Below, in pieces: positions 1 through 8,432 of a stretch of DNA of 64,000 nt. Below the pieces are notes generated by a model. That model was given only the letters and a program-made list of their open reading frames with translations. It had not been told where the DNA came from and searched no databases. The stretch's first letter is position 1, and every line of letters starts with the position of its first letter. The translations under genes and the position numbers were made by a program. Origin of the DNA: Nakamurella antarctica (GTDB lineage: Bacteria > Actinomycetota > Actinomycetes > Mycobacteriales > Nakamurellaceae); contig NZ_CP034170.1 in NCBI RefSeq assembly GCF_003860405.1, positions 1,488,001 to 1,552,000 on the forward strand, read 5' to 3'.

Positions 1-1658
1 TGGATGGTTTGCTGACCAACTACGCGTGGTCCCCGCAAAACCGGCTCACCCACATCGTGAGGGACGGCCGAACCACCGATAACACCTACGACGGTATCGG
101 CCGGCTGCAAACCAGCACCGACACCACCACCACACCCACTCCCGGCAATGCTGGCGGCGGTGCGGGCGGCGGCAGTGGGGGCGGCATGGTGGGGCAACCC
201 ACTGTGACTTCCAGTGTCTGGGACGGCCTGAGTGTCCTCACCCAAACCAACCCTGCCTCCGGTACCACCAGCATGGTTCGGGATGTCACCGGCAACGTCG
301 CTATCCAAACCTCCACGTTGACCATCCCCGGCACCGGTATCAGGTGGAACCTCACCGACGCCCAGGGCTCACCCATAGCGCAAACCATTGGCGGCGCTGT
401 CACCGAACAGGCCACCTACGGTGACTATGGGAATCAGACGTTCAACACTCCTGGTTGGAACGCAACAGTTGGGTTCGGCGGCGAGATCACTGATCCCACC
501 AACGATTTGAACTCCTACTACGCCCGCCAATACGACCCCGTCACCGCCACCTGGCTCAGCCCCGACCCCTACCAGGGGTCAGTGTCAGCGTCGCAAACCC
601 AAAACAGGTATGCATTCGTCTCAGGGAACCCCACCACCAACACGGACTTTCTCGGGTACTGCTACCAGAACTACACCACCGGTAACTACATCGGAGTCAA
701 CTGCGGCGGGAAACCAATCGGACCTGGGCTGGAAACGTTCACCAGCGAGAAGTCCGTCGGAAACGCCGCCACCGGACCAGTCCGAAACCTCACCACGACC
801 ACCACACGCAACAGCCCCCATACGTTCCCAAAGCCGTGGCCACCACGAAAAGCAACGAGAAAAACGACACTCAGTGGAGCGACCCGACGGCGCCCAAGAG
901 TGGAAGCGACCCCATCGCGAGCAGCAACGTCGCTGTTACTCATCGGTCCTGCGGAGACAGTCTTAGCCTGAAATGCCCTTCAGGTGGACCCAATGTAAAT
1001 TCTGGGCGAATCCTGCCGAAGGGGGTAGAGACGCCAGACCAGTTGTCCCAATGGTATATGGATCAGTGTAATGGAGACGCTGGTTGTGCATACGACGTGG
1101 GATACAAAAGTTGTCAATCATTAAGCATTCAGTTGTGCGATAACCTATCAGGCTGGAATCTCGCACGTGAAAACTTCTGCAAAAGCGATCCAGCAGATAG
1201 ATCCTTTTGTCCCGAAAGCTATGGGGCTGGATACAAATACTCCTATACTTGGCATATCGGGTCAATCGCATCGGTCGGAAACGCCACCACAGCCGCTCAG
1301 AAGTTTGAGGCAAATCCAGGTGCGGTATTCCCGTTTCCGATTAGTGGATGCGATAAACTTAAAGACGGATCTATATGCACGCTCCACGCTTGCCCGGAAA
1401 TTTTTTTTCGGAGTCGGAGAGGTGCTGGTAAATACCACTAGCAGTGGGCTCCAATTTACCGTACTGTCTGAAGACTATTTCGACAGTCCTGGCTCAACAA
1501 TTAAATTTAATTTGACTGAACAGGGAGGCGAGCTATACCTCACACAAACAGCTAACGCGATTAGCTCTGTCTCCGTGGCGCAAATAGGACTAAGCCTGGG
1601 CTCTGTTCGATATACTTGGTTGAAGCAAGCTCGAAACTTATCTAATTTGTCAAAATAG
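1..1658 (+). pseudogene. RHS/YD-repeat polymorphic toxin, 3' part with C-terminal tip, frameshifted
   Basis: The frame is open at the window edge, so the gene starts upstream. The first 200 codons are RHS core: YD-like repeats, a Gly-rich linker (codons near 130-185), then the hallmark end of the RHS shell (YYARQYDP, LSPDP, NRYAFVSGNP, and a degenerate DFLG in place of the usual DPxG). After that the protein changes character and becomes a variable, Cys-rich tip. The original frame ends at 971, but a convincing continuation runs in another frame from about 836 to 1400, and then in the first frame again to 1658 after a run of eight T at 1401-1408. Two single-base shifts (near 780-840 and at the T run) therefore break it. 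RHS proteins deliver such tips as toxins; this tip family is not one I can name. The indels could be read errors. Confidence 0.75.
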
Positions 1659-1728
1659 GAATTTCCTGACTCAGGAATACTGATTGCGCTCGTGGTAAAA
1701 TTTCCAGCAAGGACGGTGAGAGGCGGTT

Positions 1729-2010
1729 ATGAATAGAATTTGGCCAACGAATAAGGCTGATAACTCCATTTCCTCATGCTTGACAGTGGGATTAGCAGGA
1801 TTGATCTGGGCTATTTCAGTATTGTTTGCAATATTTACTACTTTTTTTGTAAGTGTAATTGCTGGGCTGGCATCATTTTTGGTGGCAGCACTGGTTCCGT
1901 GGATTGTTGGATCTTTAGGTCTAAAACCCTATCCTGCTGTCGCCCTGGGTGGGGTGCTTTCCTTAGTAACCACCTATGTGGTTTCCTTCCAGTTTATACA
2001 TTTGTACTAG
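1729..2010 (+). CDS. small membrane protein, possible immunity partner of the upstream RHS tip
   Basis: This is a 93-residue protein with two or three hydrophobic segments (about residues 18-55 and 65-90) and few charges. A purine-rich stretch (gagaggcgg) lies just before the ATG, a reasonable ribosome binding site. It follows the RHS toxin tip by 70 bases on the same strand, the position where an immunity gene normally sits. Base composition is clearly more AT-rich than the chromosome right of 9.8 kb, in keeping with acquired DNA. I do not recognise a family. Immunity to a membrane-active or translocated toxin is an inference from position and small membrane character only. Confidence 0.6.
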   Translation: MNRIWPTNKADNSISSCLTVGLAGLIWAISVLFAIFTTFFVSVIAGLASFLVAALVPWIVGSLGLKPYPAVALGGVLSLVTTYVVSFQFIHLY

Positions 2011-2109
2011 CCTGAAGCACGCTGGGCTAAAGCCGACTTGTCGCGTTGGGCATCCAAACCCTGACGTAACTATGTGCGGCCAGTCGTCGGGCCGGGGACT
2101 GTGCTTTTA

Positions 2110-2224
2110 ACGGTGTTTCCGGCCTAATGCGTCGGACCAACACCTATCCATGTCCAGGGTCGCCGAAGGTCTGGGGGTGTCGTGGAACACCGCGAGCACC
2201 GCTGTACTCGCCGAAGGCAAAAGG
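2110..2224 (+). pseudogene. fragment of an ISL3-type transposase
   Basis: Read from about 2110 in the frame of the ATG at 2150, the translation contains MSRVAEGLGVSWNT and then AVLAEG, which resembles the helix-turn-helix region of actinobacterial ISL3 transposases. It stops abruptly where the inverted repeat of the next element begins. It has the opposite orientation to the transposase at 2237-3594, so it belongs to a different, older copy. No other part of that copy is visible. Confidence 0.5.
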
Positions 2225-2248
2225 GGCTCTTCGGAATTAACAGTGGTG
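2225..2248. repeat. left inverted repeat of the ISL3-family element
   Basis: The terminal repeat reads inward as GGCTCTTCGGAATTAACAG and pairs with the complement of 3691-3715, with a perfect run of 17 bases at the outer end and one mismatch after it. Confidence 0.85.
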
Positions 2249-3594
2249 CTGCTGGTTGGAACTGGATGACGCCCGCCTCTTTTGGCGGGTGCAGGCCCAC
2301 CGTACCCGTCGTCGTTGGTTGGTCGGGTTCCTGAATCCGAAGGCGATCCGGCCAACATTGGAGCCATCGTTGAGGGGCGTAGCCGCGATGGAGTTGACGA
2401 TGCGGTTGTAGCCTTCTGACCTGGCGTTGGACAGGTCAGTTTTGATGGCCGTGATGATTGGGTCCTGCCAGCTGTGGATGGTCTGAGCCAGGTCCATGAT
2501 CTCGGGGACGTGGCGGGATGCGGCGAATTGGTAGAACCGATCAAGCATCAGGTTGATCTCGTAGCTCAGGCCACCGTTGTCCTTGCACGCCAACAGATCC
2601 CGCAGGAGCTCTTTGGCAATCCAAGCAGCCGCCAAATCGTCGCCGATGTCGTCACCGATAATCCGGTCCAGCATCCGCTGCAGCTGATCATGGGTGAGAG
2701 ATTCTTTGGCTCGCAACAACCTTCGTCGGTTGATCCATTCCGGGTCCAGCTTGCGGCCACGCCGGCCGCGCATCGTGCGGGTAACTCGTTGCCGAACCTG
2801 ATCGACCATCTGGTTGGCGCGTTTGACGACATGAAACCGATCAACCACCAGTTGGGCATTCGGCAGCGCTTCGCGGACGGCTTTGGCATACACCGTGGAC
2901 ATGTCGATGGTGACGTATTGGATGCCGTCACGAAAGGACTGGTCACGTTCGGCCAGCCAGTCGGTAACAGCTTTACTAGTCCGGCCGTTGACCTGCGCCA
3001 AGAGCCCCTGGGCGCCGGTGATATCGACTAGTCCGGTGTCCCAGCGGTCCACCCACACCCGACTTCCGGTATCGGGCCAGGTTTCCATTTGGCTTTTCCA
3101 CGGCGGGTCTCATCGACCCCCAACACCGTCACCGGTTCTGACTCGCCGGCCAGCACTGCATCTGCTACCGCGATCACCGCCCGGTGGCAGATCTTCCAAT
3201 CACACCCGAACGAGGCGGCCGTGGACTTCACCGACCGGTCATGACCAAGTACCGCCACGGCCATCTCCTGTTTGGATCTGGCGCTGACCCGGCACCTGGC
3301 AGGGAAGTCAGGGGTGGACTCGGTAAACGCACGACGATCGCATAAAGCGTTGCTGCACAACCACTTCCGCTTACGCCACACCAGATGAGGCCGATCGGAT
3401 CCGAACCTGACATCCCTCGGGTGGGTCGTGGTCCATCCGTTGGACACCGTCGACCGGACTCCACATTCTGGGCACACACCAACCCACGGAGCCGCCGTGC
3501 GAAGGTGCACCGTGCGGCGGCCATCCACCCCGGCCACAACCCGTTCCACCGTCACCGATTCCAACCCGAACAGCGTTGAACTACTCTTGGACAT
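2237..3594 (-). pseudogene. ISL3-family transposase, frameshifted
   Basis: The N-terminal 188-codon part (3594 down to 3028) has the zinc-finger-like CPECG...C...C region and a helix-turn-helix, and ends near GVDETRRGKAKW. The C-terminal part continues in another frame from about 3088 (WVDRWDTGLVDITGAQGLL, then DMSTVYAKAV and DRFHVVKRAN, the DDE catalytic region) to 2237, ending FGFRNPTNQRRR, as is usual for the family. The join is at an A-rich spot near 3080-3090. ISL3 transposases are normally one frame of about 420-450 residues, so this is a single-base error or mutation rather than programmed shifting. Confidence 0.8.
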
Positions 3595-3690
3595 TGCTCG
3601 CGCCTTTGCTGATCTGCTTGCCTGAGAACACCCAGTTCACAAGGGCGCGAGCCCAAGATCAACAACCAACACGAGCCAACTGAAGCCGCT

Positions 3691-3715
3691 CAACCACCGT
3701 TAATTCCGAAGAGCC
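3691..3715. repeat. right inverted repeat of the ISL3-family element
   Basis: This is the complement of the left repeat at 2225-2248 and ends TTAATTCCGAAGAGCC. It lies upstream of the transposase start at 3594 and so probably overlaps its promoter region. Confidence 0.85.
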
Positions 3716-3717
3716 AA

Positions 3718-3849
3718 TTTACCGGAAAGTCAGTCGAGCTCATCATTCCTTCTACTGGTACTACCGCGGCCCAACAAGCTGTTTTGGCAGAAATGAGAAA
3801 ATACGCCATGAACAAAGGAATCACGCTGTACATCAAGGCCCTCGGATGA
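3718..3849 (+). pseudogene. C-terminal 43 codons of a polymorphic toxin tip
   Basis: From 3718 a clean frame reads ELIIPSTGTTAAQQAVLAEM and then KGITLYIKALG before TGA at 3847-3849. This resembles the very end of CdiA/RHS-type nuclease tips (a conserved Ile/Val-Ile-Pro segment, a helix, and a basic strand ending in KA). Everything before it has been lost at the ISL3 element. The stop overlaps the ATG of the next gene (ATGA), the classic toxin-immunity arrangement. The nuclease assignment is from memory of the family and is not tested. Confidence 0.6.
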
Positions 3850-4292
3850 GAATGCCTTTCACCCGAGTAGCTACTGTGGAGATGCGAATCGGTTATCTTG
3901 TTGTGCTTTCATATTCCCGCTGTACCGACAACTTTCCTAGGCCCAACGGCTGGCTATATAAGGTTACAGCCCCATTCGCAGACACGGAACTGGGTGCCGC
4001 TGTACTCGAGGCAGGTGCCCAATGCCGTGACAATATGGAAGTGTTCGATGGGCCCGCTGACCGCCCCGTAATTAAAGCTCTCGGGTTTAAGTCGCGCAGA
4101 GCATACTTGGACGGGCAGATCAGCTTAAATCTGTTTTGGAGCGTGGATGGCAAAACTTTAGATGTTACTCCTACCAAGAACACTGGTAAAGGTTTCGAAT
4201 ACTTGTCTCCGGCTATAAAATTGGAACTTGGGCAACTTTCGGTGGAGGAGCTTGGGGCTGCGATTAGGGATGCGTTCAAGTATTCATCGTAG
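3846..4292 (+). CDS. CdiI-like immunity protein
   Basis: This 148-residue frame is intact and its start overlaps the toxin tail stop by ATGA. The middle contains DRPVIKALGFKSRRAYL and NLFW, and the end reads LSPAIKLEL followed by EELGAAIRDAF. This layout resembles the contact-dependent inhibition immunity family once called DUF1436 (CdiI), whose members bind and block nuclease tips. No signal peptide or membrane segment is seen, so it should be cytoplasmic. Its cognate toxin is truncated, which makes it an orphan antidote. An internal ATG at 3885 is a second possible start. Confidence in an immunity role is good; the exact family is less sure. Confidence 0.7.
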   Translation: MRMPFTRVATVEMRIGYLVVLSYSRCTDNFPRPNGWLYKVTAPFADTELGAAVLEAGAQCRDNMEVFDGPADRPVIKALGFKSRRAYLDGQISLNLFWSVDGKTLDVTPTKNTGKGFEYLSPAIKLELGQLSVEELGAAIRDAFKYSS

Positions 4293-4306
4293 GGATATTC
4301 AAGGTA

Positions 4307-5358
4307 TTGACATCTGAGTGCCCTCAATTGAATAGCGGTCAAGAAATGGCATACTCATCGCTCCGAACGACGGTGGCGTGGGAGTTTGACGCTGTTGGTC
4401 GGCCGATTGCGATGACCGACACCGTGGGTGTCACCGGTTGGTCGTATGACGTTGCCGGTCAGGTTTTGTCGGAAACGAACCCCGTTGGGGCCGTTGTTGC
4501 GCATGCTTATAACGCGGCTGGGCAGGAAACGGCGTTGACGTATCCGACGGGTGAAACTGTGACCACCACGTTCGACAACTCTGGGTTGCCGGTGGCACAG
4601 AGGTCTCCGTTCGGGGATTTGGAGTACGCCTTCGACGACGCCGGCCGGTTGCTGAGGCAGGACCGTTCGAATGGGGTGGACACCACTTTTGGTTACGACA
4701 GGGCTGGTCGGGTCACCAACATCACCCATCAACTCCCCGCCGACCCCACACCACCTGCGTTGGGCCCTGTGGCCCCCTGCAGCGGTGGGAACACAGCTGG
4801 TGGGATCGCGCCGGGTGATTATTTGGCGGGGTGGGATGTTCCCACGGTGTAGGGGCAGGTCCCGGCGGGCGGCAAAATTGTTCTCGGCTACGGATACGAC
4901 ACCCGCAGCAACGTCACCACCGAAACCAATGCCGTCACCACCAGCGGCACCGACCCTCGGGCTGGGTTGGCTGCGTTGCTCACGCCCACCACTGTCGCCG
5001 GGGTCGCCGCAGGACTAGCGAACCAGTTACTTCGAGTACTCAAACGCACACTTATGATGCGTTGGATAAGTTGACAGTATCAACCACCACCACCACCCCC
5101 AGCACAGGTAGCGGCGCAGCAGGCACAACTAGCGGGGCAGCAGGCCCAGCAGGCGAAGGCGCCGCTGGGCAGCGGGTGGTGGTTCAGTGGATGGCGCCTT
5201 TGGTGTGGGTGGGGACAAACGACAAGAACTTCATTACGCAAGATATCGACATATATAACGGAGGTACGTGGAAGATGGCTAAAAGTGTTGCCGCTCTTGG
5301 AAGCAAGACCACGCGATCGGGAACTTACGACTACGACCTGACCTATATCGGGCCATGA
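4307..5358 (+). pseudogene. RHS core fragment joined to the end of a toxin tip, with stop and frameshift
   Basis: Codons from 4307 encode YD repeats (WEFDAVGRPIAMTDT, YDVAGQVLSETNP, YAFDDAGRLLRQDRSNG, FGYDRAGRVT). An in-frame TAG at 4850-4852 interrupts it, but the same frame continues (IVLGYGYDTRSNVTTETNAV) to about 5030. A frame change then leads to TQTHTYDALDKLTV, a Gly/Ala-rich linker and, from about 5190, a toxin end with GGTWKMAKSV, LGSKTTRSGTYDYDL and IGP. That ending resembles tips of the Ntox21 kind (remembered, unverified). The RHS shell end (YDP...SPDP...NP) is missing, so core and tip were joined by deletion. Confidence 0.7.
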
Positions 5359-5630
5359 GCAACCCCAACTACTGGGCTGTCGATGTCCCTGGCCTCGATT
5401 CGCTGGGCGCGCAAGCGCTTGCCCGCGCGGCCATAGACAACGGAGCGCCGGTTGGCGCCACGGCAGTCGATCCTAAGCAGTTTTAGACGCGCCATCTCGA
5501 TTATGTTTCGGTCGCAATAATCAGAGCGGCGTTGTCGATCGCTGTTGAAGCAGGAGTCATGGCTAATGATCTTCTCGCAGGCGCTGTGTCACTCATCGAG
5601 GATATGGATGAGTGGACGACTTCAGCATGA
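5355..5630 (+). pseudogene. immunity-like gene with in-frame amber stop
   Basis: An ATG at 5355 overlaps the stop of the toxin tail before it (ATGA). The frame reads MSNPNYWAVDVPGLDSLGAQ and on for 43 codons to a TAG at 5484-5486. It then continues in the same frame, with protein-like sequence (YVSVAIIRAALSIAVEAGV, LLAGAVSLIEDMDEW), to TGA at 5628-5630. A TGG-to-TAG change would explain the stop. The size (about 91 residues), acidic helical end and position fit an immunity gene for the tip at about 5190-5358. The family is unknown. Confidence 0.5.
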
Positions 5631-5631
5631 A

Positions 5632-6191
5632 AAGGTTGCAGGCGCATACTCTGTGTAGGAAACAGAAGTGGAAGCACCAGCATAGAGACCCTGCGTCGCT
5701 GTCGTATATAGCCCGGACGCTTTGTGTCCCCGCCTCAGCGCCGACTATGGCCGAACCCCTCTCTTGGCCAAGCCACGCGGGGTCACCGGATAGACGTCGA
5801 AGTCTTAGCCCGCGCGGAGGCTCTTCTCGTGCAAGCGGCCAATCTTGGAGCCGGTCGGTTATGAGGATCGGTCGTGGCAAATTTGGCAAACTCGGCAAAC
5901 TCGGCTCTAGCCGCCACAAAAACAGGAAAAGAACTCGCGAGCGTTGACTTCAGGTCCGATCCCACTCGCATCTTCCGCGATGAGGTAGGCAATCTGGCCG
6001 AAGACACAGCTGCTAACCGTCCGTTAAGCCAAAGCGCAGTGAACTCGGCGAGTCACTGGAGCGCTAGCGCTCTTAGTGATGGCGCGGTGTTAGAGAAATA
6101 GTATCTGATCCGCCATAATGGTACGCAAGCCTGGGCATGCATTCGCAACGGAGAGATTACAAACGGAGGTCTCAATGTCATTCCCCGATGA
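5632..6191 (+). pseudogene. remnant of another toxin-tip region with several stops
   Basis: Protein-like sequence is spread over two frames: KVAGAYS to KPRGVTG (about 5632-5797, two internal TAG), then DVEVLARAEALLVQAANLG, a TGA near 5858, ANLANSANSALAATK through SASHW (5874-6098), a TAG at 6099-6101, and finally YLIRHNGTQAWACIRNGEIT to NVIPR ending at 6191. The last segment looks like the end of a toxin tip and the following gene starts inside it. All internal stops could come from TGG by one G-to-A change. I take it as a decayed toxin region; which parts once formed one protein is uncertain. Confidence 0.4.
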
Positions 6192-6414
6192 ACGCCCATC
6201 CGAGCCCACGATATTGACGGTAGCTGAGGCATTCTTGGTGACGTCGGATTATATCTGACAATACGCTCATCAGGCGGGTGACCATCTAATGACCCTTCTA
6301 GGAGATACCAAGATCGAGCCAGATGGTAAGCCTGGGGATCCTGCGGCATGGAGCGATTGGCTTACCAGCGTCGCGCGGATACGTGCGGGTTTTCCCCCGC
6401 GAAGCGCCCCATAA
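6175..6414 (+). pseudogene. immunity-like gene with in-frame opal stop
   Basis: ATG at 6175 overlaps the end of the preceding toxin tail. The frame reads SEPTILTVAEAFLVTSDYI, meets TGA at 6256-6258, then continues (QYAHQAGDHLMTLLGDTKI, DPAAWSDWL, RIRAGF) to TAA at 6412-6414. About 79 codons in all. A TGG-to-TGA change explains the stop. The pattern of an N-terminal helix, a helix with aromatic-Gly-Gly-like end, and a DPAAW motif resembles small immunity proteins that follow polymorphic toxins. No intact copy is present. Confidence 0.5.
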
Positions 6415-6448
6415 GATTGCAAAAACCTAGACCCATATGGAGGAATAA

Positions 6449-7636
6449 GTGACTCACCCTGTGGATGATTGGCTCAAGCAATATATGACGCCATTCCTAA
6501 AAAATGCCGGCTTCAAAAAGCAGGGAAGAAGCTATCTCCGGGATATGGCCGATGGGGGAGAGCAACGCATTTTGGTTCAAAAGCTCAATTATCCGGTCCT
6601 TCCGGAGGTTGAATTTAGAATTAATTTGGTATCGGCTCCGAAAATATTTCTTGAGGTCCGCAAGAACCGTCCATTTAGCTCTGGCTTGGGGCTGTGGTGG
6701 GGCCCTTTGGTCTGCCCGCAAGAATTTCGGGGATGGCTCAATAATGATGACTGGATCTTTGACGCTTCAGATGCTGTCATGGCCGCATCGCTAGGTGCGC
6801 ACATGGAAGAGAAGCTGAAGGAGACTTATCTTCCGCTACTTGACCAGTTAGCGGATCCGGCTTTGTTCGAGGAGGAGTTACGTCGGCCTGTTTGGCAGCT
6901 GCCAGGAAAGCCGCATCCGGCAGCACTCGGGCTGACCATCCGGCAGCAACGGCAGTCCGACGAGGTATACCCACTGCTCCGAGAAGCCCAATCGCAGCAT
7001 CCGCAGTGGAGCGATTGGCCCGATCTCTGGGCTTACCTCGAATCGTTGGACCACCCTCCACATTCGGCTGAGGCCGTTCCGGTTCCCGCTGTCACCGACG
7101 ATGAGGAGGAGGTCGGCTTCAGTTTCACCGGATCCCTCGTGATCTGCAAAACGGACAAGAGCCTAGGTGAGATCGAAGCCTTGACGAGCCGCGACGAAGG
7201 GCTCGAGGGGACATCTTCGCTGCCCGGCGGTTGGCAATTGGGGCAGTACTACGGTGAGGACATCGAACGAGAAATAGCAGATGTGCTGGTTGATCTCGTT
7301 GCAGAAACAGGTAGTCCAGCAATGTCAGGATTTGTTTGGGACAGCGAATGCGTTCTCGTTTCCGCCTATTCCGAGCAGGCAGGCCTCTGGCGTGCGTGCT
7401 TAGATCGCGAAGCGGGAACACGGATGCTGCAAGAAGAATGCGACGAGGACATCAACGACATGTACCTGCCCGCAGACCAAGCAGCCGAACGAGCTGTGAA
7501 ATGGGCGGAAGAAGCGGGCCTGGAGCCCATCGCGCAGGACCTGCACGACGTATTCCACGCCGACAAAGGTGAAGGGCAGGCGGACAAACTCTTCTTCGAC
7601 CTGACCTTCGCGTTGGGAATCCAAACCCGACACTAG
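6449..7636 (+). CDS. intact DUF4304-like protein, probable immunity factor
   Basis: This 395-residue protein starts at GTG 6449 behind a good ribosome binding site (ggagga, 4 bases before). The N-terminal 110 residues (MTPFLKNAGFKKQGRSYLR, then a hydrophobic-acidic beta pattern) resemble DUF4304-like domains often found beside toxins. After a linker near residue 215 there is a second acidic domain rich in Glu/Asp and Trp. It has no signal peptide or membrane segment. Unlike its neighbours it has no stop or shift, and it closes the toxin/immunity array. The toxin it would counter is not recognisable. An immunity role is inferred from context. Confidence 0.55.
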   Translation: MTHPVDDWLKQYMTPFLKNAGFKKQGRSYLRDMADGGEQRILVQKLNYPVLPEVEFRINLVSAPKIFLEVRKNRPFSSGLGLWWGPLVCPQEFRGWLNNDDWIFDASDAVMAASLGAHMEEKLKETYLPLLDQLADPALFEEELRRPVWQLPGKPHPAALGLTIRQQRQSDEVYPLLREAQSQHPQWSDWPDLWAYLESLDHPPHSAEAVPVPAVTDDEEEVGFSFTGSLVICKTDKSLGEIEALTSRDEGLEGTSSLPGGWQLGQYYGEDIEREIADVLVDLVAETGSPAMSGFVWDSECVLVSAYSEQAGLWRACLDREAGTRMLQEECDEDINDMYLPADQAAERAVKWAEEAGLEPIAQDLHDVFHADKGEGQADKLFFDLTFALGIQTRH

Positions 7637-7764
7637 TGACAGTCCCCTTTAGTGCGGCCACTGAGCAGCACAGGCATGGCGCTGCGGCGATTCGGACGAC
7701 GATGCTGGTGGCGCACGTCGAGAATTATCGACGGCCCGGGGGTTGAGCAGGGTACGGGCTAGTC

Positions 7765-8241
7765 TTAGCGGCTGATGCCGTTGTCGGGGTGGTTGTTCCA
7801 GTGGCTGCGGTCGTGGTGGGTGTGGGCGATTTGTTCTTCATATAGTTGTTGGGCAGCGGCTCTTGTGGTTGCTTGGGTTGCGGCTTTGTGGACCTGATCT
7901 CTGGACCGTTTGATTTCGTCGATGTTCCATGGGTTGGCTTGCCGTGTTTGCTGTTGGGTGGTGGCGTCGTCCAGATGGTTCAGCGCGGTGTCCGCGGTGT
8001 TGAGGTTCCGCACAGCTTGCTTGTGTGTGGGGCGTTGCTCGGCGGGGATAGCCACGTTGCGGTGTTGGCTTGTGAGTTGGGCTAGTTCCCTCGCGGCGTC
8101 AATGTAGATGAGCTTGGTTCCTGCGAGTTCAGCGGCTTCCTTCGCGGCTTTCACTGCTGGTTGCCTCCCCACAAAGTCGTTAAGTAACTGCTGGTGGTCA
8201 CCTTTAGCTTCGGGGTCGCCTAAGGGCCCGAACTGGGTGAC
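7765..8241 (-). pseudogene. 5'-truncated gene of unknown function, Ala/Gln-rich helical
   Basis: On the minus strand the frame from 8241 to 7765 encodes about 158 residues that look helical and charged (AAKEAAELAGTKLIYIDAAR, RSRDQVHKAATQATTRAAA, ending HPDNGISR). The open frame extends further to 8316, but that part is the end of an IS3-family remnant read in another frame, so the true N-terminus was lost at the insertion. I do not recognise it. Its composition recalls C-terminal ends of relaxases or coiled-coil proteins, but no motif supports that. Confidence 0.4.
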
Positions 8242-8377
8242 TGAAGCGCCCTGGGTCTGATGGAGACTCGCGCTATTTGATTCCCACCGGCTGAGGGCTG
8301 GTGGTTTGGCCAGCATAGAGTGTGCTCTCGAACTCGGCGGGCGGGACGTCGCCGAGGTAGCCGTGGGACTGCCCCGA
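8242..8377 (-). mobile_element. 3' end remnant of an IS3-family element
   Basis: On the minus strand the frame ending at 8273 reads GYLGDVPPAEFESTLYAG to VGIK-stop, a typical end of an IS3-family orfB product. Just beyond the stop is TGAAGCGCCCTGGGTCTGAT (8242 on), which resembles the terminal repeat of actinobacterial IS3 elements. The remainder of the element is missing, cut off at the start of the next IS3 copy at about 8378. Confidence 0.6.
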
Positions 8378-8432
8378 GTTTGGTTGACCTTTTACGCTGC
8401 GAGGATCTGATCTTGGTGGAAGGTTGGTTGTT

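Larger units (their letters stand above)
2225..3715 (-). mobile_element. ISL3-family insertion sequence, about 1.49 kb
   Basis: The element is bounded by inverted repeats that begin GGCTCTTCGGAATTAAC; 22 of about 23 end bases pair. It holds one ISL3-type transposase on the minus strand. The eight bases outside the left end (gcaaaagg) and the right end (aatttacc) do not match, so no target duplication is seen. The two flanks also belong to unrelated genes: a transposase fragment on the left and a toxin tip on the right. This suggests recombination or deletion after insertion. Confidence 0.85.

Noticed and set aside
3075-3095. Programmed frameshift in the ISL3 transposase
   Set aside because: ISL3 transposases are made from one frame; no classic slippery heptamer with a following structure is evident, and similar one-base shifts occur in non-mobile genes nearby.
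5484-6258. Stop-codon recoding (TAG/TGA read as Trp) in the island
   Set aside because: TGA and TAG serve as ordinary stops throughout the window, no recoding element is seen, and frameshifts also occur in the same stretch. Decay is simpler.
7846-8107. Plus-strand frames of 65-79 codons rich in Cys and Gly
   Set aside because: They are the complement of the Gln/Ala-rich minus-strand gene remnant and have no support as proteins.
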